A DNA stretch of 19,108 nucleotides from JBEKCP01 sp050014815 (GCA_050014815.1 JBEKCP010000039.1:1-19108); one strand, 5' to 3'. Positions 7,060 to 13,634 are shown, numbered from the stretch's first letter. Notes: generated by a model from the sequence alone, not told the origin. Translations and numbers: made by a program.

Positions 7060-8064
7060 ATGCCGCGACCTGTTACGATGTTCACCGGCCAGTGGGCCGA
7101 CTTGCCGTTGGAAGAGTTGGCCAAGAAGTCGAGCGGGTTCGGCTACGACGGCCTGGAGCTGGCCTGCTGGGGCGACCACTTCCAGGTCGATCTGGCCCTT
7201 TCCGAAACCGACTACTGCGAGCGGAAGCGGGAATTGCTGGAACGCAACGGCCTCCAGGTCTGGGCCATCAGTTGTCACCTGGTCGGGCAGGCGGTGCTGG
7301 ACGTAATCGACTCCCGGCACCAGTCGATCCTGCCACCCTATGTCTGGGGCGACGGCAACCCGGCGGGGGTCAACGCCCGCGCCGCCGAGGAAATGAAGAA
7401 CGCCGCCCGCGCCGCCCAGAAACTCGGCGTCGCCGTGGTCAACGGGTTCACGGGGTCGAGCATCTGGCCCTTGCTCTACTCCTTCCCGCCGGTGTCGCCG
7501 AAGGCCATCGACGACGGGTTCAAGCTCCTGGCCGAGCGGTGGAATCCGATCCTGGACGTGTTCGGGGAGTGCGGCGTGAAGTTCGCCCTGGAGGTCCACC
7601 CGACGGAGATCGCCTTCGACCTTTACACGGCCCAACGGGCCCTGGAGGCCCTGGGCCATCGCGAGGAGTTCGGCTTCAACTTCGATCCCAGCCACCTGAT
7701 CTGGCAGGGGGTCGATCCGGTCGAGTTCCTGCGGGCATTCCCGGACCGGATCTTCCACACCCACATGAAGGACGCGATCGTAACCTTGAACGGCCGGAGC
7801 GGGATCCTGTCGAGCCACTTGAACTTCGGCGACCCGCGCCGCGGGTGGGACTTCCGTTCGCTGGGCCGCGGCGGCGTGAACTTCGAGGAGATCATCCGCA
7901 CGCTGAACCACATCGGCTACGAGGGCCCGCTGTCGGTCGAGTGGGAAGACAGCGGCATGGACCGGGACCACGGGGCGAAAGAGGCTTGCGAGTTCGTCCG
8001 AAAGATCGACTTCGAGCCGAGCCGCCGCGCCTTCGACTCCGCGTTCGACAAGGAAGAGCAGTGA
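7060..8064 (+). CDS. Sugar phosphate isomerase/epimerase (xylose isomerase-like TIM barrel)
   Basis: ATG at 7060 is preceded by a strong ribosome-binding site (GAAGGAGG, 7047-7054) and gives 334 aa. The AP-endonuclease-2 fold family pattern is visible: FGYDGLELACWGDHF at the first strands, LEVHPTEIAFD with metal ligand Glu178, FNFDPSHLIWQG with Asp209 and His212, IFHTHMKDA with His233/His235, and LSVEWEDSGMDR with Glu294. These line the mouth of the barrel and bind a divalent metal in isomerases of ketoses, inositols or 3-keto-sugars. The exact substrate cannot be named. There is no signal peptide, so it is cytoplasmic. The stop codon directly abuts the stop of infA on the other strand. Confidence 0.9.
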   Translation: MPRPVTMFTGQWADLPLEELAKKSSGFGYDGLELACWGDHFQVDLALSETDYCERKRELLERNGLQVWAISCHLVGQAVLDVIDSRHQSILPPYVWGDGNPAGVNARAAEEMKNAARAAQKLGVAVVNGFTGSSIWPLLYSFPPVSPKAIDDGFKLLAERWNPILDVFGECGVKFALEVHPTEIAFDLYTAQRALEALGHREEFGFNFDPSHLIWQGVDPVEFLRAFPDRIFHTHMKDAIVTLNGRSGILSSHLNFGDPRRGWDFRSLGRGGVNFEEIIRTLNHIGYEGPLSVEWEDSGMDRDHGAKEACEFVRKIDFEPSRRAFDSAFDKEEQ

Positions 8065-8286
8065 TTATCGCTCGCGGTAGGTGATGCGACCCTTGGTGAG
8101 GTCGTAAGGCGACAACTCGATGCGGACCTTGTCGCCGGGGACGATGCGGATGAAGTTCTTTCGCATCCGCCCGGCGACGTGGGCAATGACCTTGTGCCCG
8201 CTGTCCAACTGCACGCGGAACCGCGTGTTGGCCAGGGCCTCCGTCACCACGCCTTCGACCTCGATCGCTTCTTCTTTCTTCGTCAT
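8065..8286 (-). CDS. infA: Translation initiation factor IF-1
   Basis: The gene encodes 73 aa, the normal length for IF-1 (about 72). The OB-fold S1-like sequence is nearly canonical: VEGVVTEALANTRFRVQL, GHKVIAHVAGRMRKNFIRI, PGDKVRIELSPYDLTKGRITYR. IF-1 binds the A site of the 30S subunit and works with IF-2 and IF-3 in start-codon selection. The gene lies 8 bases after the stop of the zinc ribbon gene, so both are probably one transcript. Its own ribosome-binding site (GTAGGGTAGTG) is weak, compatible with coupling. It is not flanked by ribosomal protein genes as in many bacteria. Confidence 0.97.
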   Translation of the reverse strand: MTKKEEAIEVEGVVTEALANTRFRVQLDSGHKVIAHVAGRMRKNFIRIVPGDKVRIELSPYDLTKGRITYRER

Positions 8287-8294
8287 ACACTACC

Positions 8295-8429
8295 CTACTT
8301 TTTTGGCCGCTTCTGCACCTCGTGGCAACGCTTGCACCGCGTCACCAGGCTGTTGATCTTGCCGCCGCACTTGGGGCATCGGCGGGACTTGACTTTCATG
8401 ACGAACTGGGTTCGCGGACGGGTTCGCAT
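8295..8429 (-). CDS. 44-aa zinc ribbon protein upstream of infA
   Basis: ATG at 8429 is chosen because a GAGGAG ribosome-binding site lies 8 bases upstream. The frame is open back to 8519, but that part runs into a hairpin repeat, and the internal ATG at 8399 has no binding site. The product is small and very basic, with two CxxC knuckles (CPKC at 18-21, CKRC at 32-35), a pattern of small zinc ribbon proteins that bind RNA or ribosomes. Together with the tight linkage to infA this suggests a translation-associated role. I do not recognise it as ribosomal protein L36 or any other named ribosomal protein. Confidence 0.8.
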   Translation of the reverse strand: MRTRPRTQFVMKVKSRRCPKCGGKINSLVTRCKRCHEVQKRPKK

Positions 8430-8473
8430 CGCCGTGACTCCTCGGGACTCGCACTCGGAAAGGGGGCCGCCGC

Positions 8474-8524
8474 AGGTTATGCTCCAGCACAACGCCGGGA
8501 GTTTGTTGTGCTGAAGCATAACCT
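8474..8524. repeat. 20-bp inverted repeat hairpin
   Basis: AGGTTATGCTCCAGCACAAC (8474-8493) pairs with 8505-8524 with one mismatch across an 11-base loop. It lies just upstream of the zinc ribbon/infA operon, where it could fold in the leader RNA or simply be a dispersed element. Confidence 0.85.
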
Positions 8525-8649
8525 ACGCTTGCCGGGCTAAGGCCGGGACAGCCCCAGAACTCGCAGACCCGTCAGTTTAGCGGATTTAATAGACTGCGCC
8601 AAGGAGGGGTTTCTCATGTCGCTGCTGATGCCGGAAGGGGCCGACTGAG

Positions 8650-8667
8650 CCGCTTGCGGCTTCGCAT
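8650..8667 (-). repeat. Dispersed 18-base motif, family C, inverted copy
   Basis: The reverse complement is identical in all 18 bases to 6966-6983. Confidence 0.85.
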
Positions 8668-8673
8668 CAAATG

Positions 8674-8702
8674 AAGGCCCCCCCTTGCTATGGGGGGGCT
8701 TT
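8674..8702. terminator. Possible terminator hairpin
   Basis: AAGGCCCCCCC, a 7-base loop and GGGGGGGCTTT form a strong GC stem with a flanking A/T step. It lies downstream of the PDZ gene on the minus strand. The T-run is short, so the call is weak. Confidence 0.35.
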
Positions 8703-8714
8703 GGGAGTGCAAAA

Positions 8715-8757
8715 GGGGACAGTCCCATTTTCGTCGGACGAAAATTGGGACAGTCCC
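8715..8757. repeat. Inverted repeat GGGGACAGTCCC...
   Basis: Arms GGGGACAGTCCCATTTTCGT and the near-complement ending GGGACAGTCCCC flank only a few bases. One mismatch and one bulge are seen. Each arm is itself partly palindromic (GGGGACAGTCCC). Confidence 0.8.
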
Positions 8758-8788
8758 CGCGCGTTTCAGAAGGGGGCAGTCCCCGGGC

Positions 8789-9850
8789 CTAAATCCGGCG
8801 GCCTTCGGCAGGCGGCTTCTCGGGCTTCTTCTCCGCCGGTTTCTCGGCCGGGGGCTTGATGGTGGGAAACTCGGGAGGCCGAATCTGCTCGCCCTGCTCA
8901 GCGAACTTCTTGAACTCCTTGCCGAGTTCCTCAAGCCGACGGGTGATCTCGTCCAGCCGGCGCTCAACTCGGGGGTCCGGGACCAAGGAGCGAACGTTGG
9001 GCGCCACTGCACCCGGTTCCGGCAGGACGGCGGTCCCTCCGAGGGTAAGCAGGCCGCGGGGTAGCATCCGCTGGACCTCGGGGCGAATTTTTTCCGGCAA
9101 CTTGCCAAGGTCTCCTTCGGTTGCCTCCCATTTCTCCTCGCCGTGGGTGAGGGTGATCTTGGCCGGCGTGGCGTCCTTCCGAACGATCTCGACTTTGTAT
9201 CCGTCCGGGAGCGTGGCCTCGGTCTTGACGGTTACGTGGACATCCTTGGCGTTGCCGTGCAGCCACGTCGCGCCGGGGGGCAGGATTTGGCCGGGATGGA
9301 GGACGTGGAATTGGAAGTTGCCCCCATCCGGCATCGCCTTCTCCATGTTCCCGAAGAGCTTGAGGATGCCGACTTCTTCACCTTCGGGCCCCTCGCCTCC
9401 TTCCGACGTGGCAGGGCCTTCTCCCGGGCGCTTCTCGGGTGTCGCGGTAACGGTCTGCGTCTTGCCGCCGCGGACCAGCTCGATCGCCAACTTGCCCTCC
9501 TTGCCCTTCTCGATGGCGCCGAGCAGGTCGGCGGTTTCCTTGAGCGGCTTGTCGCCGGCCTTCAACAGCACGTCAAACTGCCGGATGCCGGCCTTGGCCG
9601 CCGGGCTGCCCGGCAAGACGTTCTCGACGAGCAATCCCTGTCCCTCGGGCAGGCTCAATTGGGCCCGCAACGAGTCGCTGACCGGGGTGACGACCAGGCC
9701 GAGCCAGTAATCACTGCTGGTGCCCAGCAGCGCCCGCAGTTCCCGCAAGACCAGGGGATGGCCGGGTTTCGCGGGCGGGTCGTCCGCGCGGACAGTAGCC
9801 CCGCCGAGCAGGGCCAACGCAATCGTTCCGATCAACCATTTTCGAGACAT
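8789..9850 (-). CDS. Secreted PDZ-domain protein
   Basis: ATG at 9850 with AAAGGAG about 8 bases upstream gives 353 aa. The N-terminus is a signal peptide (MSRKWLIGTIALALLGGATVRA). One PDZ domain spans about 48-138: YWLGLVVTPVSD, GQGLLVENVLPGSPAAKAGI, DVLLKAGDKPL and GKLAIELVRGGK are the expected strands and carboxylate-binding loop. No trypsin-like protease domain precedes it, so it is not a DegP protease. A beta-rich middle (about 160-265) is followed by a short coiled coil (RVERRLDEITRRLEELGKEF, 294-313) and a Pro/Lys/Glu-rich tail. It is probably a periplasmic or envelope scaffold. The gene lies downstream of the ECF sigma/anti-sigma pair on the same strand after a 202-base AT-rich repeat, and may be part of that regulon; this is inference. 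Confidence 0.87.
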   Translation of the reverse strand: MSRKWLIGTIALALLGGATVRADDPPAKPGHPLVLRELRALLGTSSDYWLGLVVTPVSDSLRAQLSLPEGQGLLVENVLPGSPAAKAGIRQFDVLLKAGDKPLKETADLLGAIEKGKEGKLAIELVRGGKTQTVTATPEKRPGEGPATSEGGEGPEGEEVGILKLFGNMEKAMPDGGNFQFHVLHPGQILPPGATWLHGNAKDVHVTVKTEATLPDGYKVEIVRKDATPAKITLTHGEEKWEATEGDLGKLPEKIRPEVQRMLPRGLLTLGGTAVLPEPGAVAPNVRSLVPDPRVERRLDEITRRLEELGKEFKKFAEQGEQIRPPEFPTIKPPAEKPAEKKPEKPPAEGRRI

Positions 9851-9876
9851 GTGCTGCTCCTTTCCCTTCAATAACC

Positions 9877-10052
9877 GAAAGCTGAAAATCCGAAGCACGA
9901 AATCCGAAACAATATCAAATGACCGAAGCACCAATGACAAAAACGCAGATGCAACCCACAATACCGTTTCGAGCATTCGAACTTCAGATTTCGGATCGGG
10001 CACCGTGCGAAGCAGGGTCGCGGATTTCGATATTCGTATTTCGAATTTGGTC
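9877..10052. repeat. AT-rich dispersed element with imperfect inverted repeats
   Basis: The segment is strikingly AT-rich next to its GC-rich neighbours. It contains interrupted complementary words such as CGAAATCCGAAAC (about 9898-9910), ATTTCGGATCGGG (about 9988-10000) and GGATTTCGATATTCG (about 10022-10036). It looks like a non-coding intergenic repeat common in planctomycete-like genomes. The reading frames through it are not coding. Confidence 0.6.
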
Positions 10053-10838
10053 CTACAACGCCGGCCTGCCCACGTAGTGGACCTCGATCCGGTCCATGGG
10101 CACGACCAATCGCCGGCCGTCCTGCATCTCCATCGGCAACAGCTCGCGATGCTGTTGGACCTCCAGGCCGCTTCGCCGCAGCCTCTGGAGCACCTCGTCG
10201 GGAACGGCCATTGGAAAACTCTCCAGCCACTGCTCGTCGAGTGCATTGCGCTCGACGGCAGGCACGCGGATCGTTGCCATCTTCCCCTCCGGCCCCTCCG
10301 GCGCCTTGAGCGTGACCAGTTGCCAACGATCGGACGGGGCGGCGGGCAGGCGCGGCGGACCGGGCATGGCCGCCTGCCGCGACTCGGGCCCGGGCGCCGC
10401 CTCGCCCACCGTTGCCGCCAGGGATTCGATCGGCCTCTCGCCGTTTGGCCCGGCGCCGCCTCCGCGAATGTGCATCCCCAGAACGAAGGCAACCAGGAAA
10501 CTGGCCGCCACGGCCAGCCCGGTGAGCAGCGTCGATCGCCATGCCGGGAAACGGGACAGGGCCGCTTTGTGCGGCGCCGCAGGCATGCTGCCCGCCGATG
10601 GGGCCGCCGGCCGGACGATCGACCCAAACTCCTCTCTCCAGCCTTGCGCCTCGAGGAAGGCCAGGGCGCAGCGCCGCCAACCGGCGGGCGCCTCCTCCAA
10701 GTGCAGAATCACGTCGCGGCGCTCGGCCGGGCTCAACTCTCCGTCAACCAGCCTGTCGACCAGCCGCTCGATGCGCCGACGGTCGTCGGAGAGCCGATGT
10801 CCGTCCGGCAGGCCCGTCATGTCGTTGTTCGGATTCAT
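10053..10838 (-). CDS. Anti-sigma factor-like membrane protein
   Basis: ATG at 10838 overlaps the sigma gene stop (ATGA) and gives 261 aa. The N-terminal cytoplasmic part (RRRIERLVDRLVDGELSPAERRDVILHLEEAP...WRRCALAFLEAQ) has the helix pattern of anti-sigma domains, and one membrane span follows (about 104-122, LLTGLAVAASFLVAFVLGM). Such proteins hold the partner ECF sigma factor at the membrane until a signal triggers release. The usual HxxxCxxC zinc signature is incomplete: a His (46) and a single Cys (57) remain, separated by ten residues. The extracytoplasmic region (about 123-261) is Pro-rich and ends in a small beta domain (RRLVVPMDRIEVHYVG). It is translationally coupled to its partner. 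Confidence 0.8.
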   Translation of the reverse strand: MNPNNDMTGLPDGHRLSDDRRRIERLVDRLVDGELSPAERRDVILHLEEAPAGWRRCALAFLEAQGWREEFGSIVRPAAPSAGSMPAAPHKAALSRFPAWRSTLLTGLAVAASFLVAFVLGMHIRGGGAGPNGERPIESLAATVGEAAPGPESRQAAMPGPPRLPAAPSDRWQLVTLKAPEGPEGKMATIRVPAVERNALDEQWLESFPMAVPDEVLQRLRRSGLEVQQHRELLPMEMQDGRRLVVPMDRIEVHYVGRPAL

Positions 10839-11407
10839 CGCTTGACCTCGATCACGTCGAGCACGGCCAACTCCGCCCGGAGGCGCTCCCGTGCCCGGTA
10901 CAGCCGTGCCTCGATCGCGCTCTGGCTGACGCCCAGCCTCTGGGCCAACTGGTCGTAGCTCCAATCTTCCGTGTATTTCAAGAGCAGGATTTCCGCATCG
11001 CGTCTGGGCAATCGCGCCAGGGCGCTGCGGACCCGCTCCCGCCGCTCTTGGGTCAACAGCCAATCGAGCGGATCGGGCTCCCGCTGGCGGTCGATGGGCT
11101 GCTTCTGTTGGGCATAACCCGCCATCAATTTCCGGCGGCGCCCTTGCGTCCGGCGGTAAAGCAGGGAGAGTCGGACTGCAAGCCGGTACAGCCAGGGCGC
11201 CACCTTGTTCGCATCCGCGATCGGGGCCTGCTGACGAATGGCCGCCAGCGAGACCTCCTGCATCACCTCGTCCACCGCCTGGAACTCGCCGACGCGGCTG
11301 TAGACCACGGTTCGCAGCCAGCGGTCGTGCGTCGCCAGGACCGCCGGCCAGTCGATCCGCGGTCCCACGGGGCCTCCGGAGGGGTGACGGGGTTGGAACT
11401 GCGTCAT
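10835..11407 (-). CDS. ECF-type RNA polymerase sigma factor
   Basis: The 190-aa protein has sigma region 2 (about 24-89: VVYSRVGEFQAVDEVMQEVSLAAI, ANKVAPWLYRLAVRLSLLYRR), which binds core polymerase and the -10 element. It also has sigma region 4 (about 122-178: ALARLPRRDAEILLLKYTEDW, SYDQLAQRLGVSQSAIEARL), the helix-turn-helix for the -35. Regions 1 and 3 are absent, as in the ECF group. The anti-sigma-like gene overlaps its stop, the usual pairing. A TATAAT lies 61 bases upstream. No clear ECF-type autoregulatory promoter could be picked by eye. Confidence 0.93.
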   Translation of the reverse strand: MTQFQPRHPSGGPVGPRIDWPAVLATHDRWLRTVVYSRVGEFQAVDEVMQEVSLAAIRQQAPIADANKVAPWLYRLAVRLSLLYRRTQGRRRKLMAGYAQQKQPIDRQREPDPLDWLLTQERRERVRSALARLPRRDAEILLLKYTEDWSYDQLAQRLGVSQSAIEARLYRARERLRAELAVLDVIEVKR

Positions 11408-11468
11408 GGCGTCAATTCTATGATTCTGTTACCGCACGGGCTGGAACCTTGCAGCGGGACCGTAAGAT

Positions 11469-11474
11469 ATTATA
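11469..11474 (-). promoter_or_regulatory. -10 box TATAAT before the ECF sigma gene
   Basis: A minus-strand TATAAT (11474 to 11469) would start transcription near 11462, about 55 bases before the ATG. The -35 is poor. The box is embedded next to a direct repeat. Confidence 0.4.
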
Positions 11475-11480
11475 CGGATT

Positions 11481-11555
11481 GGGGATTGGAGACTGGCGAA
11501 AGCCCCGCGACCACGCTCCGCGTGGTGCCCGCGTCGCGGGGATTGGAGATTAGCG
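11481..11555. repeat. Direct repeat GGGGATTGGAGA flanking a hairpin
   Basis: Two near-identical 18-base copies (11481-11498 and 11538-11555; GGGGATTGGAGACTGGCG against GGGGATTGGAGATTAGCG) flank a GC-rich stretch. In that stretch CCCCGCGAC pairs with GTCGCGGGG and CACGC pairs with GCGTG. The element fills the gap between top6A and the sigma gene. Confidence 0.7.
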
Positions 11556-11557
11556 GC

Positions 11558-12673
11558 TCAGTCCAGCCAATCGCCTTCGGCCAGCCGCTGTGGCGTGTAC
11601 TGCTCGGTGACGTAGCTGATGTCCCGGCTGATGAGGGCTTCCACTTCGAGCTTGAAGCCGTTCTGGAGGAGCCTGTGGATCTCCTTCTGCCAAGGCTTTT
11701 TGTGGGCGAACCAGGGATAATTGGCAATCTGCTTCGCCCGCTTGCGGTCCGTATCGGTCAGCGCGATCTTGACGCTCTCGGAGAGCCCGCACCGCTGGAA
11801 ATCGACCGAACGGAGGCCGAGGAACCGGGCGTCGGGAATGGCCATTCGCTGCGACTCGAAGGCCAGGTTGATCGAGCCCTGCTTGATCACGCTGTAGATG
11901 TAGTATCCCCAGGGGTCGTTGTCGAGGAGGCAGTAGACCGGCAGTTTCAGTTCGTTGTGCAGGCGGTGGAGCATGCGGCGGACGCCGCGGGGGGGCTGCC
12001 CGCCGCCGTGGGTCAGGATGCAATTGTGCTTCCGCCAGAACTTGTCCTCGTTGAACCGCTGCCAGACGGTGCCCTTTTCGACGTGCAGGACGAACCTGGC
12101 GTCGCACTGCTTGAACTGGATGACCTCGGGCTCGACGATCGAGGGGACGGCGTAGCCGCCGGAGCCCATCCGCGAGCAGTCGATGTCGTCGCCGCTGTCG
12201 GTCAGGACGATGTTGCCCACCATGCCCCCGCGGAGGTCGGCGAACACGTGCAGCTCCTCGCGGAGACTGCCCAGCAGGACCTCGACGTCCTCGATCACGG
12301 GATCGCACTCGTCCTGGTCCTCGAAGGTCGGCTCCTTGGTCCCCTCGACGTCGTGCTTGAGGCGGTAGTAGAGTCCCCGGATGCTGAGCGTCTTGCCTTC
12401 CTCGACGAGCTCGGTCACGCCCTGGGCCACGAGCATCGTCTGCATGTAGCTCTTGGCCTGGGTCAGGTTGAAGAGCTGCCGGCGGTTGGTGTTGCGGCCC
12501 ATCTCGATGAAGCGCTTGACCTTGTTGTAGCGGACGTTCGAGAGGCTGCGTGCCGGGATATCGACGGCCGGATCGCGGCCGCGATCGGCGGCGGCCACGA
12601 CGGCGTCGGCCAGATCGATCAATCGCTTGCGGGTCTTGGCGTCGCGGGGCGGGAGCTTCACTTTGGGGGGCAT
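11558..12673 (-). CDS. top6A: DNA topoisomerase VI subunit A (Spo11 family)
   Basis: The 371-aa protein has the catalytic winged-helix motif SIRGLYYRLKH (Tyr103 is the expected DNA-cleaving tyrosine). It also has the Toprim metal-binding residues: VLHVEKG with Glu199, and CLLDNDPWGYYIYSVIK with Asp251 and Asp253. With subunit B it forms an A2B2 type IIB topoisomerase that passes one DNA duplex through another using ATP. Length matches archaeal A subunits (about 360-390 aa). The start is uncertain: ATG at 12673 has GAGGAG 12 bases upstream. An in-frame ATG at 12685 sits directly on that GAGGAG, and a GTG at 12706 touching the antitoxin stop has no binding site. It is the last gene of a minus-strand set running subunit B, PIN toxin, antitoxin, subunit A. 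Confidence 0.93.
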   Translation of the reverse strand: MPPKVKLPPRDAKTRKRLIDLADAVVAAADRGRDPAVDIPARSLSNVRYNKVKRFIEMGRNTNRRQLFNLTQAKSYMQTMLVAQGVTELVEEGKTLSIRGLYYRLKHDVEGTKEPTFEDQDECDPVIEDVEVLLGSLREELHVFADLRGGMVGNIVLTDSGDDIDCSRMGSGGYAVPSIVEPEVIQFKQCDARFVLHVEKGTVWQRFNEDKFWRKHNCILTHGGGQPPRGVRRMLHRLHNELKLPVYCLLDNDPWGYYIYSVIKQGSINLAFESQRMAIPDARFLGLRSVDFQRCGLSESVKIALTDTDRKRAKQIANYPWFAHKKPWQKEIHRLLQNGFKLEVEALISRDISYVTEQYTPQRLAEGDWLD

Positions 12674-12705
12674 TGTCTTGTCCATCTCCTCATGATCAGG
12701 CTGCA

Positions 12706-13086
12706 CTACGTCTTGGCCGGCTCAGGTTCCGTCTTCGGCGGGACATGAGTCACCAACCGTTCTGGGTGCTTCTCTTGCTCGCGCACCAGCCGTTCACCGA
12801 GCTTCTTCATGTCATAACCGCACTCCGCGGCAATCTTCTCCCGGGCTGCACGCACCTCCGCAATGATCTCGTCCTCCTCGTATGCCTGGTAGGGGGGCGA
12901 ATTGTAGCTCGCCGGCAATCCCTCCTCCAGATCGCTCTTCGGCACCTTCTCGCGCACGAGAAGTTCGGGAGAACATCGCTCCTGCAACTTCCTGAACCGC
13001 TCGACCATCTTCTGAAAATCGTAGTCACATTGGTCAAGGATCTTCTGGCGAGCCGCGAAGACTTCCTCCAAGATATCGTCTCTCAT
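12706..13086 (-). CDS. Putative antitoxin with a tandemly duplicated domain
   Basis: ATG at 13086 has a strong GGAGGAG site 7 bases upstream and overlaps the toxin stop by ATGA; an open extension to 13242 lies inside the toxin gene. The 126-aa, highly charged protein is built of two copies of one unit, residues about 5-50 (ILEEVFAARQKILDQCDYD...) and 74-118 (IIAEVRAAREKIAAECGYD...). About half the aligned positions are identical by eye. Each unit ends in E-L/R-L-V and a PxK tail. Small single-unit proteins of this look are frequently encoded next to PIN toxins, so an antitoxin role is inferred from the family pattern and the coupling. No DNA-binding fold (AbrB, RHH, HTH) is obvious. Confidence 0.75.
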   Translation of the reverse strand: MRDDILEEVFAARQKILDQCDYDFQKMVERFRKLQERCSPELLVREKVPKSDLEEGLPASYNSPPYQAYEEDEIIAEVRAAREKIAAECGYDMKKLGERLVREQEKHPERLVTHVPPKTEPEPAKT

Positions 13087-13568
13087 GGTACACTCCTCCA
13101 CTGCATAAGTTGTTCCGGGGTGCAGATGATCGGTATCGCCATTTCCCGAGTTCGATACAGGTGAGCTAACACGCGCTGGACATGCCCGTTCGCCAAGTGC
13201 GTCAGATTCCAGGTCAACAGGTAATCCACCTCGAAATAGCACGCCAAGGCAAGATGTACGGCATCGTTCCTGGCCTTATCAGGCAAGCGGAGACGGCGGA
13301 AGAACTCGTCCGCCAGGACAGTCACCTCGTCCGTTATGTACAGACGCGGCACCTCGGCCACCAATGCCAGCCGCTGTTCGGCGAAGGCCGTATCGCCCTC
13401 GACGATTTCAGCCTCAACCACCGAGGAAATGTACAACCGATAGTTCTCCCGTTGCTCGTCCCACCACTGCCGGGTGATCAATTGGCGTCCAGCGGTGACC
13501 AACACCGGGGACATTCGGGCCACGATGAAACTCGGGATGGTCGTCTCCGAGTATACCGACGCCTTCAT
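13083..13568 (-). CDS. PIN-domain toxin (VapC-like ribonuclease)
   Basis: ATG at 13568 with GGAG 7 bases upstream gives 161 aa. The fold reads as a PIN domain: strand one SVYSETTIPSFIVAR with Glu8 in place of the usual first Asp, as in the ETTIPS subgroup. SSVVEAEIVEGD carries Glu54, KARNDAVHLALA carries Asp102, and YLLTWNLTHLAN is the fourth motif with Asn121. These acidic residues bind Mg2+ for RNA cleavage; VapC-type toxins cut tRNA or rRNA and halt growth. The stop overlaps the start of the putative antitoxin (ATGA). Toxin-first order is unlike classical vapBC. The pair lies between the two topoisomerase VI genes on the same strand. A TATAAT promoter lies just upstream. Confidence 0.85.
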   Translation of the reverse strand: MKASVYSETTIPSFIVARMSPVLVTAGRQLITRQWWDEQRENYRLYISSVVEAEIVEGDTAFAEQRLALVAEVPRLYITDEVTVLADEFFRRLRLPDKARNDAVHLALACYFEVDYLLTWNLTHLANGHVQRVLAHLYRTREMAIPIICTPEQLMQWRSVP

Positions 13569-13585
13569 CCGACCGCTCCAACTAC

Positions 13586-13616
13586 ATTATACCGAGTACC
13601 GTCCACCAATTTGCAA
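13586..13616 (-). promoter_or_regulatory. Promoter candidate for the toxin-antitoxin pair
   Basis: Minus-strand TATAAT (13591 to 13586) with a TTGCAA (13616 to 13611) 19 bases upstream. Transcription would start about 11 bases before the toxin ATG, giving a very short leader. The -35 falls in the tandem repeat at the end of top6B. Confidence 0.5.
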
Positions 13617-13634
13617 TTCTCAATTTGCAATCTC
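13607..13634. repeat. Tandem 14-base AT-rich repeat at the top6B stop
   Basis: CAATTTGCAATTCT (13607-13620) is followed directly by CAATTTGCAATCTC (13621-13634). On the minus strand the TGA stop of top6B is formed across the junction of the two copies, so the last codons of the gene are repeat-derived. Confidence 0.75.

Larger units (their letters stand above)
8430..8788. other. Gene-free, repeat-rich gap
   Basis: This 359-base stretch holds no convincing gene. It contains a 20-bp hairpin (8474-8524), a family C motif (8650-8667), a C-run/G-run hairpin (8674-8702) and a GGGGACAGTCCC inverted repeat (8715-8757). A further partial copy of that last motif (GGGGGCAGTCCCC) lies at about 8773-8785. 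A 10-codon reading frame at 8616-8648 follows an AAGGAGG but is too short to support. Confidence 0.7.

Noticed and set aside
6940..7971. Minus-strand extension of the secreted protein gene
   Set aside because: It is antisense to the isomerase gene, and the signal peptide begins at 6939.
8616..8648. Ten-codon reading frame after AAGGAGG
   Set aside because: It is too short to support, sits in a repeat cluster and has no recognisable product; a good ribosome-binding site alone is not enough.
9851..10627. Extension of the PDZ gene frame upstream
   Set aside because: It crosses the AT-rich repeat and overlaps the anti-sigma gene in another frame. The signal peptide starts at 9850.
11481..11555. 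Possible CRISPR or tandem array because of GGGGATTGGAGA repeats
   Set aside because: There are only two copies flanking a hairpin, with no regular spacer and no cas genes.
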